Source: Ascoidea tarda (nom. inval.)
Taxonomy: Eukaryota > Ascomycota > Saccharomycetes > Ascoideales > Ascoideaceae
Assembly (NCBI GenBank): GCA_030560485.1
Contig: JAKTTS010000073.1
Location: forward strand, 1 to 42,939
Length of the DNA stretch: 42,939 nt
Direction of reading: 5' to 3'
In this document: one piece after another, positions 10,097 to 19,131 of the stretch
Numbering within the stretch: position 1 is the first letter of the stretch
Layout of the letters: each line of letters opens with the position of its first letter
Translations under genes and position numbers: made by a program
Notes under the pieces: model-generated
Seen by the model: the letters and a program-made list of their open reading frames with translations, nothing else
Databases searched by the model: none
Told to the model about the DNA's origin: nothing

Positions 10097-10374
10097 TGAA
10101 TGTAGTATTTTATACACATTATTATCCACATTACTATACACATTATCGATACTCCACAGCCATTTTCTCAGTTTCCAAATTGGACTCCAGAGCCAGCTTT
10201 TGTGAGCGGTTCGAACCACGGCAGAAGCGTGTTTTGTTTTGTGAGGCGACGAAGAAGAAGCAGCAGTGTTGGGTGATTCTTCTTCTTCTTCGGCCTCAGA
10301 AATAACAGCAGATAGAGTGTGTATCTGGAGGAAAGTGCAATTGACGTGTGTGTGTTTGGTGCAATTATTAGGAA
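10097..10374. promoter_or_regulatory. Leader/promoter of APC4
   Basis: This 278-bp gap begins with CACATTAT-type short repeats (10113-10150). It then becomes less AT-rich and contains the palindrome GGTTCGAACC (10208-10217) and TTCTTCTTCTTC tracts near 10277. No reading frame with a convincing start is present, and I assign no specific factor. Confidence 0.35.
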
Positions 10375-12714
10375 ATGCTGCTTCCCAGCTCCAGTAACCA
10401 TGAGACGCTGGACTTTCCAACCATTGCTGAGAAGGCTCTACCCACAGCAATCGATCCAAAGATATTCTCCTGGTGTCCAACAATGGATCTTTTTGCTTTG
10501 CTATCCCACAATAACTCGAATGTCTTTATTTACAGGATCAATGGTCAGAGGGTTTGGAATCTATCAATTAGGAACTCCACTATCAAAGAATTACTATGGA
10601 AGCCTGATGGAAAATCATTGGCTTTAATAACCGCCGATGGAATTTGCAAATTGTACGATTCAAATAATGGGAAACTTATAACTACCATTGATAACCAGAA
10701 TCAGCATAAAAACAAGAACGAAAATCTCTGTGAAATTAATGCTAATGATGACAATATAATTGAAATCGCTAATTGGGACATAAGACTAAAACCTTTATCC
10801 AATGTATCATCCTTTGAAAATTTATTCAACATTGATGTTTCGAAATCTTTGCCAAATCTATCGATTTTACCAAATGCCTCTACTGAAAGTATATTTACTA
10901 CAAAATTGGCTATAGATGGTACAATAAAGTCCACCTCTAATAATTTTGTTGATAACTTTTCCAAATTAAATTTGAATTTGAATTCGGATTCAATGTTAAA
11001 CTCATTGACAGATCCTCTGCCCAATTCATTCTCTTCCAATCAAATATCAAATGAAGACCAAACAGATTTGTTAATCTTGGTTTATAAAAATTTATCATTT
11101 GATATAACAATATTTGGTTTATTTAATATTGGAAAAGTCAATTATTTTTCTCTGGAGGATTTTCAGATAATCAAAGTTTTAAATATAATTTCAATTAATG
11201 ATTTACAAAATCACCTAATTTTATCAATTTCTAATAACAACGATAATAATAGTCGGGACGACAAAAAATATTTATCAATTTTGAAATTGAATTTAAATTT
11301 TATATCGCTTTTTAAAAATTACTTAAATTATGTCACACTAAATTTTACAAAAATATTAGCAATCTTAAAGTATATCAAAGAGTCAATATCGTTAATTAAA
11401 AATGATTGTGCTCCCTTTTTAGAATTCAATTTAAAACTAATTTCAATGTTAAATGATAAATTTGATAACAATTCAACTTCAATTATAGAACTTTATAATT
11501 TATTATTAACCGGAATGATGAATGATTCTTTAAAGGATTGGTTACAAAATGACATCGGTGAAAAAAATCTTAAAAAATGGATTAGATTAGGCACTGTTTT
11601 TTTCGATAATATTCGCAAAAACTTATTCATTTTCTTAACTCAAGCATTAGTTCGACTATTAGTTTATTTATCAAATTTAAATGGATTGGCAAAATGGGAG
11701 GAAAGAGGATCACCTTTAGGTCTCAATCCTACTTTTTTCAATAGTTGTATACATTCAATCTCAAAATTATTAAGAAAAATTTATAATTTTATATTAAAAA
11801 TTAATAATATTCAAAATTTATTTGATGCCTTTATGACCTGGTTAGGTTTTATTATTAATCAATTAAATTCATCTGATCCAATTTATGATAATAATCAATA
11901 CGTTAAAACTTTAGATATTGCAAACTATATTACAAAATATTTAAATAATTCTAGTATTTTCAATTTTTTAACTAACAATGCTATTGCTAGTACCAGCGAT
12001 AATGTCAATAATTTAGAAAAATTATCGTCCAAAATATATAATCAAATCTCAGAAATATTAAATCACGTCAAACTTGCAATTAAGAAACATATTTCATTTG
12101 ATCAGCCGATAATTTTAGATAAACTTGACAGCCAAAATAAAGATTCAATTTATAAAATGAGATCAATTTATAATACCGTTAACAAATGTTATGACGTTTA
12201 TGTGGTATCCTATCCAAACTTGACATCTTTTAAATTATATAAATTAGAGGATCGTGGTAATAAACTTACGAAAACAATCACTGTTTTGTTTGATTTGAAT
12301 AATATAATCGAAAATGGGGAAATACTTTCCATTGATTTTCTAGATGATTTGGAGATTGTGATTTTATATTTAGATCAAAATAATTCAAAAGTATATTTAT
12401 TTACAATTTATTATACAAATTATCAGCAAGATTATTCTGCGAGCCAAATAGAAGAAACAATTGAAAATCCAAAAAAGGATGTGTGCATCAAAATCAAAGC
12501 TAATAGCGACAGAAATATAGTTAGAAAACGATTGTTTGAAGGTGATTTTATCCCCAGTTCAATGATTTTCAACGGCAGAAAAGGTCGACGTATTGGTTGT
12601 CTATTGGAAAATGATTTGCAAAGATATATGCTAGTCGATATTGAAGGTGAGCCTGAAAACGATCCAGAGGATGATCTGGAAAATGATATTGAAAATAATA
12701 TTAAAAATGAGTAA
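10375..12714 (+). CDS. APC4: Anaphase-promoting complex subunit 4
   Basis: The protein is 779 residues from the ATG at 10375. The N-terminus is the Apc4-type WD40 start: DPKIFSWCPTMDLFALLSHN, then VFIYRINGQRVWNL and LLWKPDGKSLALITADGICK. The middle helical region (about residues 320-560) contains LTGMMNDSLKDWLQNDIGEKN and the basic segment NLNGLAKWEERG, typical of the Apc4 long domain. An acidic tail ends the protein. Apc4 is a platform subunit of the APC/C ubiquitin ligase, which triggers securin destruction in mitosis. S. cerevisiae Apc4 is 652 residues; the excess here is Asn-rich loops. The stop codon ends 2 bp before the stop of the convergent GEP5-like gene. A probable securin gene, an APC/C substrate, lies 3 kb downstream. 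Confidence 0.87.
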   Translation: MLLPSSSNHETLDFPTIAEKALPTAIDPKIFSWCPTMDLFALLSHNNSNVFIYRINGQRVWNLSIRNSTIKELLWKPDGKSLALITADGICKLYDSNNGKLITTIDNQNQHKNKNENLCEINANDDNIIEIANWDIRLKPLSNVSSFENLFNIDVSKSLPNLSILPNASTESIFTTKLAIDGTIKSTSNNFVDNFSKLNLNLNSDSMLNSLTDPLPNSFSSNQISNEDQTDLLILVYKNLSFDITIFGLFNIGKVNYFSLEDFQIIKVLNIISINDLQNHLILSISNNNDNNSRDDKKYLSILKLNLNFISLFKNYLNYVTLNFTKILAILKYIKESISLIKNDCAPFLEFNLKLISMLNDKFDNNSTSIIELYNLLLTGMMNDSLKDWLQNDIGEKNLKKWIRLGTVFFDNIRKNLFIFLTQALVRLLVYLSNLNGLAKWEERGSPLGLNPTFFNSCIHSISKLLRKIYNFILKINNIQNLFDAFMTWLGFIINQLNSSDPIYDNNQYVKTLDIANYITKYLNNSSIFNFLTNNAIASTSDNVNNLEKLSSKIYNQISEILNHVKLAIKKHISFDQPIILDKLDSQNKDSIYKMRSIYNTVNKCYDVYVVSYPNLTSFKLYKLEDRGNKLTKTITVLFDLNNIIENGEILSIDFLDDLEIVILYLDQNNSKVYLFTIYYTNYQQDYSASQIEETIENPKKDVCIKIKANSDRNIVRKRLFEGDFIPSSMIFNGRKGRRIGCLLENDLQRYMLVDIEGEPENDPEDDLENDIENNIKNE

Positions 12715-12715
12715 T

Positions 12716-13594
12716 CTAAGAATCAAAAATCCAATCCTCAGCTGTTTGGTATTTTCTATTGTTAGTTCTAGATAATAGATACTGATTATTGTCAAAGATA
12801 ACAAAATGTCTTTTGATAAAGGCTTCATAGCGATGTAGCACAAAGCGGGTTTTCATTACAGGTCGATTGTTTTTGAGTTTGTGGAGTTTTGCAATTTTGA
12901 GTACTATTTCTTCTGAGCCTTTGTTGTCGATAATGTCCTCGACGTGGTTGAACCAAAAGGGATGCATTGGAACAAACGTCATGAAAAGCTGCTTCACGTA
13001 TCGTATCTTCTTTCTGATCAAGTTTTTGTGTCTGCACTCAGCGATGGAAAGACCCAATGGTGTAAGAGGAATCACAGCTGCTGCTGGCTCGAGGTTTCTG
13101 GGATGTATCATGCCTTTGGCACTTTTGAGGAACTTGAGCAAGTCCAACGAATACTTGATGATCTCCTCCCTTGAGTAGTCTTCTGTTTTGTCTGGGTCTA
13201 TTTCAGCACTGAGCACAAAGGGCTTGTTATCCTTGGACGTTTTCAAGATTGATTCTGTTGGCCAAAGCTCCAACAACTCATCTGTGTGTATGGCTTTGAA
13301 GACACTCAACCATCCTGGCTCAGCACCTTTGCGCCCAACAGCAGTTACAAAGGCTGTCTCTAGCACCTTTTCAAAGGACTCAGCGTCTCCACTCAATGCC
13401 TGTGCTATTGTTACAAGCGAGTTGTTTGCTGCATCTATTCTGTACTCCAAGTTGTTGATCACCTTTCTGTTGAAGCTTTTTCTCTGGAACAGAAGGAGGT
13501 TGGCTGTGGCCCTCTTATCCAACGGAAGGAGCTTGATTGATCTGTGTATGTTCCTGTAGAGATAGAGTATCTTTTTCCTTTGGAGCTCGAGCAT
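12716..13594 (-). CDS. GEP5: Gep5/Rrg5-like mitochondrial genome maintenance protein
   Basis: The protein is 292 residues from the ATG at 13592-13594; a TTG two codons upstream is not a likely start. It is basic, with no membrane segment. The start LELQRKKILYLYRNIHRSIK resembles an LYR motif, and the C-terminal half has IPLTPLGLSIAECRHKNLIR and KKIRYVKQLF. Size (S. cerevisiae Gep5 is 293), the spacing of the IP...LG block and the place next to XDJ1 all suit Gep5 (YLR091W is next to XDJ1 = YLR090W, from memory). Gep5 is needed for mitochondrial DNA maintenance and respiratory growth. Sequence similarity alone is weak, so synteny carries much of the call; another LYR-family mitochondrial protein is the alternative. 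The gene is convergent with APC4 (stops 1 bp apart) and divergent from XDJ1. Its codon use is less AT-rich than its neighbours. Confidence 0.6.
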   Translation of the reverse strand: MLELQRKKILYLYRNIHRSIKLLPLDKRATANLLLFQRKSFNRKVINNLEYRIDAANNSLVTIAQALSGDAESFEKVLETAFVTAVGRKGAEPGWLSVFKAIHTDELLELWPTESILKTSKDNKPFVLSAEIDPDKTEDYSREEIIKYSLDLLKFLKSAKGMIHPRNLEPAAAVIPLTPLGLSIAECRHKNLIRKKIRYVKQLFMTFVPMHPFWFNHVEDIIDNKGSEEIVLKIAKLHKLKNNRPVMKTRFVLHRYEAFIKRHFVIFDNNQYLLSRTNNRKYQTAEDWIFDS

Positions 13595-13899
13595 TTGCAA
13601 CCAGGCCTGCGATCTCTTTATCGATTAGCACTGTTTCAACTGCTTTATGGAGCCGAGAAAACAATTTTCAGCTGGGTTTTGGAAGAACGGAATTTTTGAA
13701 ATTTTAGAATTTTGAGAATTGAGATTTTTGAGATTTTTGATTTTAGAATTTTTATTATTTTTTTCTCATCAGATTCATTTCCAATCAATTCCAATCAATT
13801 CCAGCTCTCAGCAGAGGCTAGTAACTCTGATATACCATCCCAATATATTTATTGTTCTGTACATAGTTGCTATAATTGTATAATTTCCTGTAAAAAAAG

Positions 13900-15249
13900 A
13901 GTATGTTCTTCCAACTATCGTTTTCTGGACTGTTCACTCACTAACTCTCTATTTCTTTTTCTAACTTTAAACTTGTTTCTTCTACAGTGGCTCTGGATAA
14001 AGATTACTACGAGATATTGGGTGTTGATAGAACTGCTGCCCAAGTCGACATCAAAAAGGCCTATAGAAAAGCTGCTTTGAAGTTCCATCCTGATAAGGTT
14101 TCTGAGGAGTTTAGGATAGAGGCCGAAATCAAGTTCAAGGAAATATCTGAAGCATACGAAGTGCTATCTGATGAAAACAAAAGAAACGCTTACGACACCT
14201 ATGGTTCTGCTGATGGTCCTAATGGATTTCATGATTTTTATGATGAGCAGGATGGTGGTCCAGGGTTCACCCCAGAGGATTTTTTCAATTTTTTTGATGG
14301 AGTGAATGGTGGTGTTCCTCCAGGATTTCAAAAACAATATCAGCCTCCCACTAAGACTGACGACGCTGAGTTAAATGTCAAGGTCACTCTTGAAGACTTG
14401 TATAGAGGAAAAGTCATCAAGTTCACCATAACCAGAGATTTGCTATGCCATTCTTGCAAAGGAACCGGTGCAAAATTAAAAGCGACCCCAAAAACTTGTT
14501 CAACTTGTCGTGGTGAAGGTTTTGTGAACAAAATTCGTCGTATTGGTCCTGGTTTAGTGACTCAAGATTATGTTGCTTGTTCGACATGTAATGGAAAGGG
14601 TAAAATCTACAAACAAAAGGATAAATGCAGAAAATGTGAGGGCAGTGGTGTGAAAGAAGAGACTAGAATATTGGAGTTTTACATTCAAAAGGGTAGCAGT
14701 AGTGGTGAATCAATAGTGTTAAAAGGTGAATCAGACCAGGCTTTAAATAAAGAGCCTGGAGATGTTATCCTAACTTTTGATGCAAAACCACACCCAGTAT
14801 TTACAAGAAAAGGCGATGATTTATATGCTGATTTACATATCACACTCCAAGAGGCATTATGTGGATTTAGTCGAATTGTTGTAAAACATTTAGATGGCAG
14901 AGGTTTAAATCTAACAATACCAAAGGGAACTGTTTTAAGACCAAATGAATATGTTAAAGTTAAAAACGAAGGTATGCCATTGAAAAATTCTAAAAGTGAT
15001 AGTAAGGGTGATTTATACTTGAAAATATTTGTTGAATTTCCTCCAGATGGATGGTGTATAGATAGCAGTGATATCGATCGAGTTAAGTCAATTTTGCCTT
15101 CATCAAAAACATCTTCTATTGAAACAATCAATGTTTCGGAAAACGATATCAATGATGTCGAGTTTGTGTTAACCAAAGAAGAAAATTTACCCGAAATCGA
15201 AACAAACGAAAAGGAAAGCCCAAAGAAGGAAAATTTCAACGGTTGGTAA
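13900..15249 (+). CDS. XDJ1: Class A J-domain co-chaperone Xdj1; start codon split by an intron
   Basis: The spliced CDS is base 13900 joined to 13988-15249 (420 residues). The uninterrupted frame has no ATG before the J domain. Joining the A before a GTATGT donor (13901) to the TG after an ACAG acceptor (13987) creates ATG GCT CTG GAT. An in-frame TAA just upstream (13891-13893) rules out an earlier start in that exon frame. The J domain (residues 4-70) has YYEILGV and HPD at 34-36. A Gly/Phe region, four CxxCxGxG-type zinc motifs and two substrate-binding domains follow ([16 protein letters not shown]). These match S. cerevisiae Xdj1, an Hsp70 co-chaperone at the mitochondrial outer membrane. 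Unlike Xdj1 or Ydj1 there is no C-terminal CaaX box (it ends FNGW), so prenylation is not expected. Confidence 0.88.
13901..13987 (+). other. 87-bp spliceosomal intron interrupting the XDJ1 ATG
   Basis: The donor is GTATGT (13901-13906) and the acceptor TCTACAG ends at 13987. Branch-point candidates are CACTAAC (13939-13945) and TTCTAAC (13959-13965). The intron falls after the first base of the initiation codon. Confidence 0.82.
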
Positions 15250-15903
15250 TAGAAGTTGTAATAAAAATAGTTCAACTAATGCGAAAACAAGACATTTGTT
15301 TTTAATAATCAAATTTCAAATTAATTTCCTTTATTGAATTTCCTGATTTAAATTATCTGCTGGCTTTTACTTGACTTGTTCTATACCTTTTTCAAAAAAA
15401 AAATTTGTTGTTGTTCGTAATATCATCATATATTTTTTTTCTTTTTTCATTTCATTATCAATAGCTTACATTTATGGTCCCATTCTTTCTTCTTTTTTTT
15501 TTTTGTTTAGTATTAAAATTTAGTCTTATGTTAATTATTTTTTTAATATTTTATGGAATAGTATCGAATTGAATTTAGTTTTATTCTTTATTTTATTTTA
15601 TTATTTTTTAATTTTCATTTAAAAACAATTTTTTTTATGTAAAATAGATAAATAAGTAATGTACATAGTAATATGCTTATAATCCAACATATATAAAATT
15701 ATAATATATAAAATAATGGGAATTAAAGAATTAGAAGTCTTTTATTTGCGATTAAGAGAACGATAATAAAACAATCGAGGAGGGTATTGTAAGATAAGAT
15801 AAGAAAAGATAAGGTAAGGTGAGATGAGATGAGATAAGATAAGATAAGATAAAAAAATAATTTCTTGTATAAAAAGCGAGTGATAAATTAATACAGAAGA
15901 GAT
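15250..15903. other. AT-rich convergent spacer with a GATAA-type pentamer array
   Basis: These 650 bases lie between the 3' ends of XDJ1 and the securin-like gene. Most is T-rich homopolymeric sequence with no supported reading frame. From about 15790 to 15853 a run of imperfect GATAA/GATGA pentamers appears. GATAA is the GATA-factor core, but the position between two 3' ends makes regulation unlikely and slippage more so. Confidence 0.7.
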
Positions 15904-16969
15904 TTATAATCTTTTTAAGGAAGGCTTTGATTTTGATTTTGATTTTGATTTTGGTTTTGGTTTTGATTTCGAATTTAAATTTGAATTCGAATTTGAATTT
16001 TGATTTGATTTAGATTGAGAACTGACTGTTCCCATCATATAAGAAAGTTGTTTTGAGTTGTTGTTATTATTTGTGCTGAAGGATAAATTTGGTTTATTTA
16101 TAGAATTTAGATTTTGAATTGGAATTGAGTGAAATTCTTTTGGAGGAGATTTTTTAATCGGATCAGAGAATTTTTTAGAGGAATTGGAATGGATTGAAGT
16201 TTGTGGAGGGGTGAGTAAAAGAGATTGAGGATCTTCATTATCGGTATTGTTGTCATTATCGAGATGAGATATATCGATTATTTTGACATCATTATGGATA
16301 TCATTATGGATATCATTATGGATATCATTATTATAGTAGTAATCGAGATCATTTGAATCGGAAAAGTTTGGGAAATCAAGAGTAAGATTTGGAATATTTT
16401 TAAAAGAGAAAAGGGTATCTAGTTGATTGTTTATATTTGATAGCAAATCTTGGTTTAATTTTCTTTTATTTTTATTTGGAGAGGAAGGGGGAGAAGAAGA
16501 AGAGGAGGAAGAATTTTTAAAGAAATAGTTTAAATGGTCGTTTGTAATTGGGGTATAGTTGTCATAAATGTCTGGTAGGGGAGAAGAGAGTGTGGGAGTG
16601 AATTCTATATCCAAGTTGCAGTTGTCATGGGTGGTATCTTGGTTGTGTTGGTGGTATTGATCGTGTTGAGTGGATTGGTTTGTAATTGTGTTTGAGTTGA
16701 TTGAATGAACTAAATTTTGTAGTAGGACATTGTTTTTCTTTGGAGATTTTTTCTTTGGAGACTTTTTAATTTTTAGGTTATTTTGAGAAATGAAAGGAGT
16801 TTTTTTTTTGTTTGAATCAAAGACGTTTATTTTGATTTTGTTGTTGTTGTTGTTATTATTATTGTTTAGAATGTTCTTTTGAGAATTTCTTTCTGGAGTT
16901 TGAAATATTGATCTTATGTTGGTTTTATTAGATTTATTATCATTAGTGATTTTGTTGTTGTTGTTGCCG

Positions 16970-17001
<32 letters not shown>

Positions 17002-17172
17002 ATTTAAAAAAGTGTTACTATTAAATGCTTCATTTAATTTCAAGGTTGGTTTTGAATTGATTGCAGTATTGATTTTATTTTCATTTTTATTTTCAATTTT
17101 TTTTAAGGTATTTTTATTATTAATAAAATTGGAAGTGCTGTAGGTTAAATTTTCTTTCTCGAGAAAATCCAT
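15904..17172 (-). CDS. PDS1: Probable securin (separase inhibitor), Pds1-like
   Basis: The protein is 422 residues from the ATG at 17170-17172. Securins are poorly conserved, so the call rests on short signatures and context. A KEN box lies at residues 6-8 (FLEKENLTY), as near the start of yeast Pds1. A separase-binding segment LDIEFTPTLSSPLPDIYDNY follows at 187-206, then TP; it parallels DIE-x-x-P...PLP...Y-S/T-P in Pds1. The middle has basic KKSPKKKSPKK and FQTPERN, plausible Cdk sites. The rest is poly-Asn, poly-Ser and a Ser-Lys-rich tail. I see no clear RxxL destruction box. From memory, S. cerevisiae PDS1 (YDR113C) lies close to APC4 (YDR118W), as here. Securin holds separase inactive until APC/C-Cdc20 destroys it. 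The gene is divergent from RVS161. Confidence 0.62.
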
Positions 17173-17751
17173 TGAAGAAGGAGAATGTGAGGAATAGAGA
17201 TGGGTATTTAGTAATTGTTTGAGAGTTATTGCTTAATAAGAAGTGAAGATTGAAGATTAAAGATTGATTGAATACAAAAGAAAAAATAACAAAGAGATGT
17301 TTATGTTTTTCCTAAAGAGGCGATCAGGATATTGGTTGAAAGAACGGAGCGGATCTGCACTACCGCACACGGTTTTTGTGCATCCGTAAACAGGCCGTAT
17401 CCGTGCCTGTATATGTGCAGATATGCTGGGTCCACGAATTCGGGTGTGTTTCCCTTTTGGAAAATGAAATTTAAAATGGCAGGCTGAAAGCTAACGGAAT
17501 AATTGAGATAGCAACCAGAGAGAGGGTAAATGGGTATTAAAGATTACAGAATTTAAATTCCAGATTTGTGATGAAATAGTGAGGTGAAATAGTACAAGCC
17601 ATTTGGAAGGTGGGATAGTATAAATAGCAGGACGGGGAACTTGTTATTACGAGAGCCAGGAGTGTTGGATTGAGGCATAAGAATACGATACAATTACACA
17701 TACAACCACACGTAAACCATTGGAATAGAATAGAATAGAAAATTAGAATAA
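17173..17751. promoter_or_regulatory. Divergent promoter between the PDS1-like gene and RVS161
   Basis: A 579-bp gap separates two divergent starts. A less AT-rich core at 17345-17455 has several CCG/CGG triplets: CGGATCTGCACTACCG, GCATCCGTAAAC and CCGTATCCGTGC. These resemble zinc-cluster or Rap1-like half sites. The RVS161-proximal part is A-rich and ends in tandem ATAGA repeats (17722-17745). I find no ACGCGT MCB box of the kind expected for cell-cycle control of securin. Confidence 0.4.
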
Positions 17752-18582
17752 ATGAGCTGGGGTGGATTTAAAAAGGTGCTCAATAGGCAAGCGAGCCAGA
17801 TATTGGTGAAAAGCGAAGACAAAGTGACAGATTACGAGTTTGAGTACTACGAAAGAGCGTACAAAGAGTTAGATAAAATTGGATATAGGTTGGAAAAGGA
17901 GAGCCAGGGGTATTTGAGCTCGCTTTTGGAGTTGAGCAGGTCTCAATTGAGTATCGCAGAAAGCATCACCAAGTTGTTTCAAGAAGAGGGAAGCCAGAGT
18001 GGAATCAGAGAGAACAATTTGCGATTTCGGGACGAGTACTTGAGCCGAATTCGAGACTTTGATGGAGAGACAATAAGAGAGGTGGAGCACGAGTACAAAA
18101 CGACGGTTTTGGAGCCAATGAAGAGGTTTTCAGAGTACTTTGAGAACGTCCAGGAGGCGGTGAAGAAGAGACAGCACAAGAGAATGGACTACGAGAACTG
18201 CAAGAGCCGTACGCGGCGGGTGGGGGGCGGCAACCCCAGCAGCAGCAGTTTGAACGTCAGCAGGATCGGGCGTGTTGAGCGGGAGCTCCAGCTCGCAAGA
18301 GAGGTCTACGAGGGGCTCAACGAGGAGTTGAAGGTCGGAATGGCCGAGTTGGTGAACTTGCGCCAGTCCTACATGGAGCCCTCGTTTGAAGCCATGATGA
18401 AGGTCCAAAAGAAGGTGAGTTTGGGCGCGTACGTCGCGTTGGCCCAGAGCCAGGGCCTCGTAAGCGCGGCCGATCGCGACGGGTTTGCAAACGGGACGTT
18501 GGACGCACGGATGGACAACGCTCTTGCGGAAATGTTGCGGTTGACAACGGTGCAGTGTGTGTACTCAGGGAAACGTGCGTAG
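17752..18582 (+). CDS. RVS161: BAR-domain amphiphysin-like protein Rvs161
   Basis: The protein is 276 residues from the ATG at 17752. It opens MSWGGFKKVLNRQASQILVK, close to S. cerevisiae Rvs161 (MSWEGFKKAINR), and is a single N-BAR domain: helical throughout, with DFDGETIREVEHEYKTTVLE, KRFSEYFENVQEAVKKRQHK and the late block MEPSFEAMMKVQ. There is no SH3 domain, as expected for Rvs161 rather than Rvs167. The two form a heterodimer that bends membranes at endocytic sites. A Gly/Ser insertion (GGGNPSSSSL) sits between helices 2 and 3. Base composition changes inside the gene: AT-rich at the start, strongly GC-rich from about 18180 to beyond the stop. None of its 27 Leu codons is CTG. Confidence 0.93.
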   Translation: MSWGGFKKVLNRQASQILVKSEDKVTDYEFEYYERAYKELDKIGYRLEKESQGYLSSLLELSRSQLSIAESITKLFQEEGSQSGIRENNLRFRDEYLSRIRDFDGETIREVEHEYKTTVLEPMKRFSEYFENVQEAVKKRQHKRMDYENCKSRTRRVGGGNPSSSSLNVSRIGRVERELQLAREVYEGLNEELKVGMAELVNLRQSYMEPSFEAMMKVQKKVSLGAYVALAQSQGLVSAADRDGFANGTLDARMDNALAEMLRLTTVQCVYSGKRA

Positions 18583-19131
18583 TAATGGGCGTGTACATGG
18601 ACGTGTGTGCGTGCGCCTCTAATGGACGAACAGCTAGCACAACACGTGGTCCCGCCAAAGCAAATGCCGGGCGCCGAAGACGCAGTGCGCAGGCCTCTGC
18701 CGGCGCTTAGACGCAGTGACTGCGGGCCAATCACGTTGCGCTGTGCCGGGAATCAAACACAGCTTCTCGTCCCGCTCCAGACGCTTGTGGAGCATCTCCA
18801 GCTTTTTTATCTTCTTTTCTCATCTTCCTCATCTTCCTCATCTTCCTCATCTTCCTCCAGCCGTTTCTCATTGTTGATTCCATTCCCTCTTCCATTCTCT
18901 TACTCTTGCTCTCACACCCAGATCAACATTTTCATTCTCAATATTCCTATTCTTATTAACATCGATACTCGCACTAAAATTTGTTATTCGCTTTGTATTT
19001 ATTTTTTGATTTATCGAGTAATATTCTCAAATGAATAATTAGTCTATCCAGTTATCTTTCCACAAATATCTACCCCTACTAATACCACCAGCACCACCAC
19101 TACTACCACCAACAGCACCAACAGCACCATT
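18583..19131 (+). promoter_or_regulatory. Promoter and leader of the SCAP-like gene
   Basis: The first 160 bases continue the GC-rich island that covers the RVS161 3' end and include CACGTG at 18643-18648. A TCTTCCTCA nonamer array follows (about 18817-18860). A pyrimidine-rich stretch then leads to a tract of ACC/ACCACC triplets (19084-19128) just before the ATG. A three-codon upstream reading frame (ATG AAT AAT TAG, 19031-19042) would lie in the leader if transcription starts upstream of it. Confidence 0.45.

Noticed and set aside
10205-10222. GGTTCGAACC as a tRNA T-loop
   Set aside because: The flanks do not pair as a T-stem or acceptor stem on either strand and no A-box lies at the right distance; it is just a palindrome.
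9983-10483. 166-codon minus-strand frame across the APC4 start
   Set aside because: It overlaps two better-supported plus-strand genes and has no recognisable content.
13680-13750. Spaced GAA units upstream of XDJ1 as a heat-shock element
   Set aside because: The spacing is about 9 bases without the alternating GAA/TTC pattern; it is more like simple AT-rich repeats.
15786-15856. GATAA cluster as a nitrogen-regulated promoter
   Set aside because: It lies between two convergent 3' ends, and the pentamer period points to slippage.
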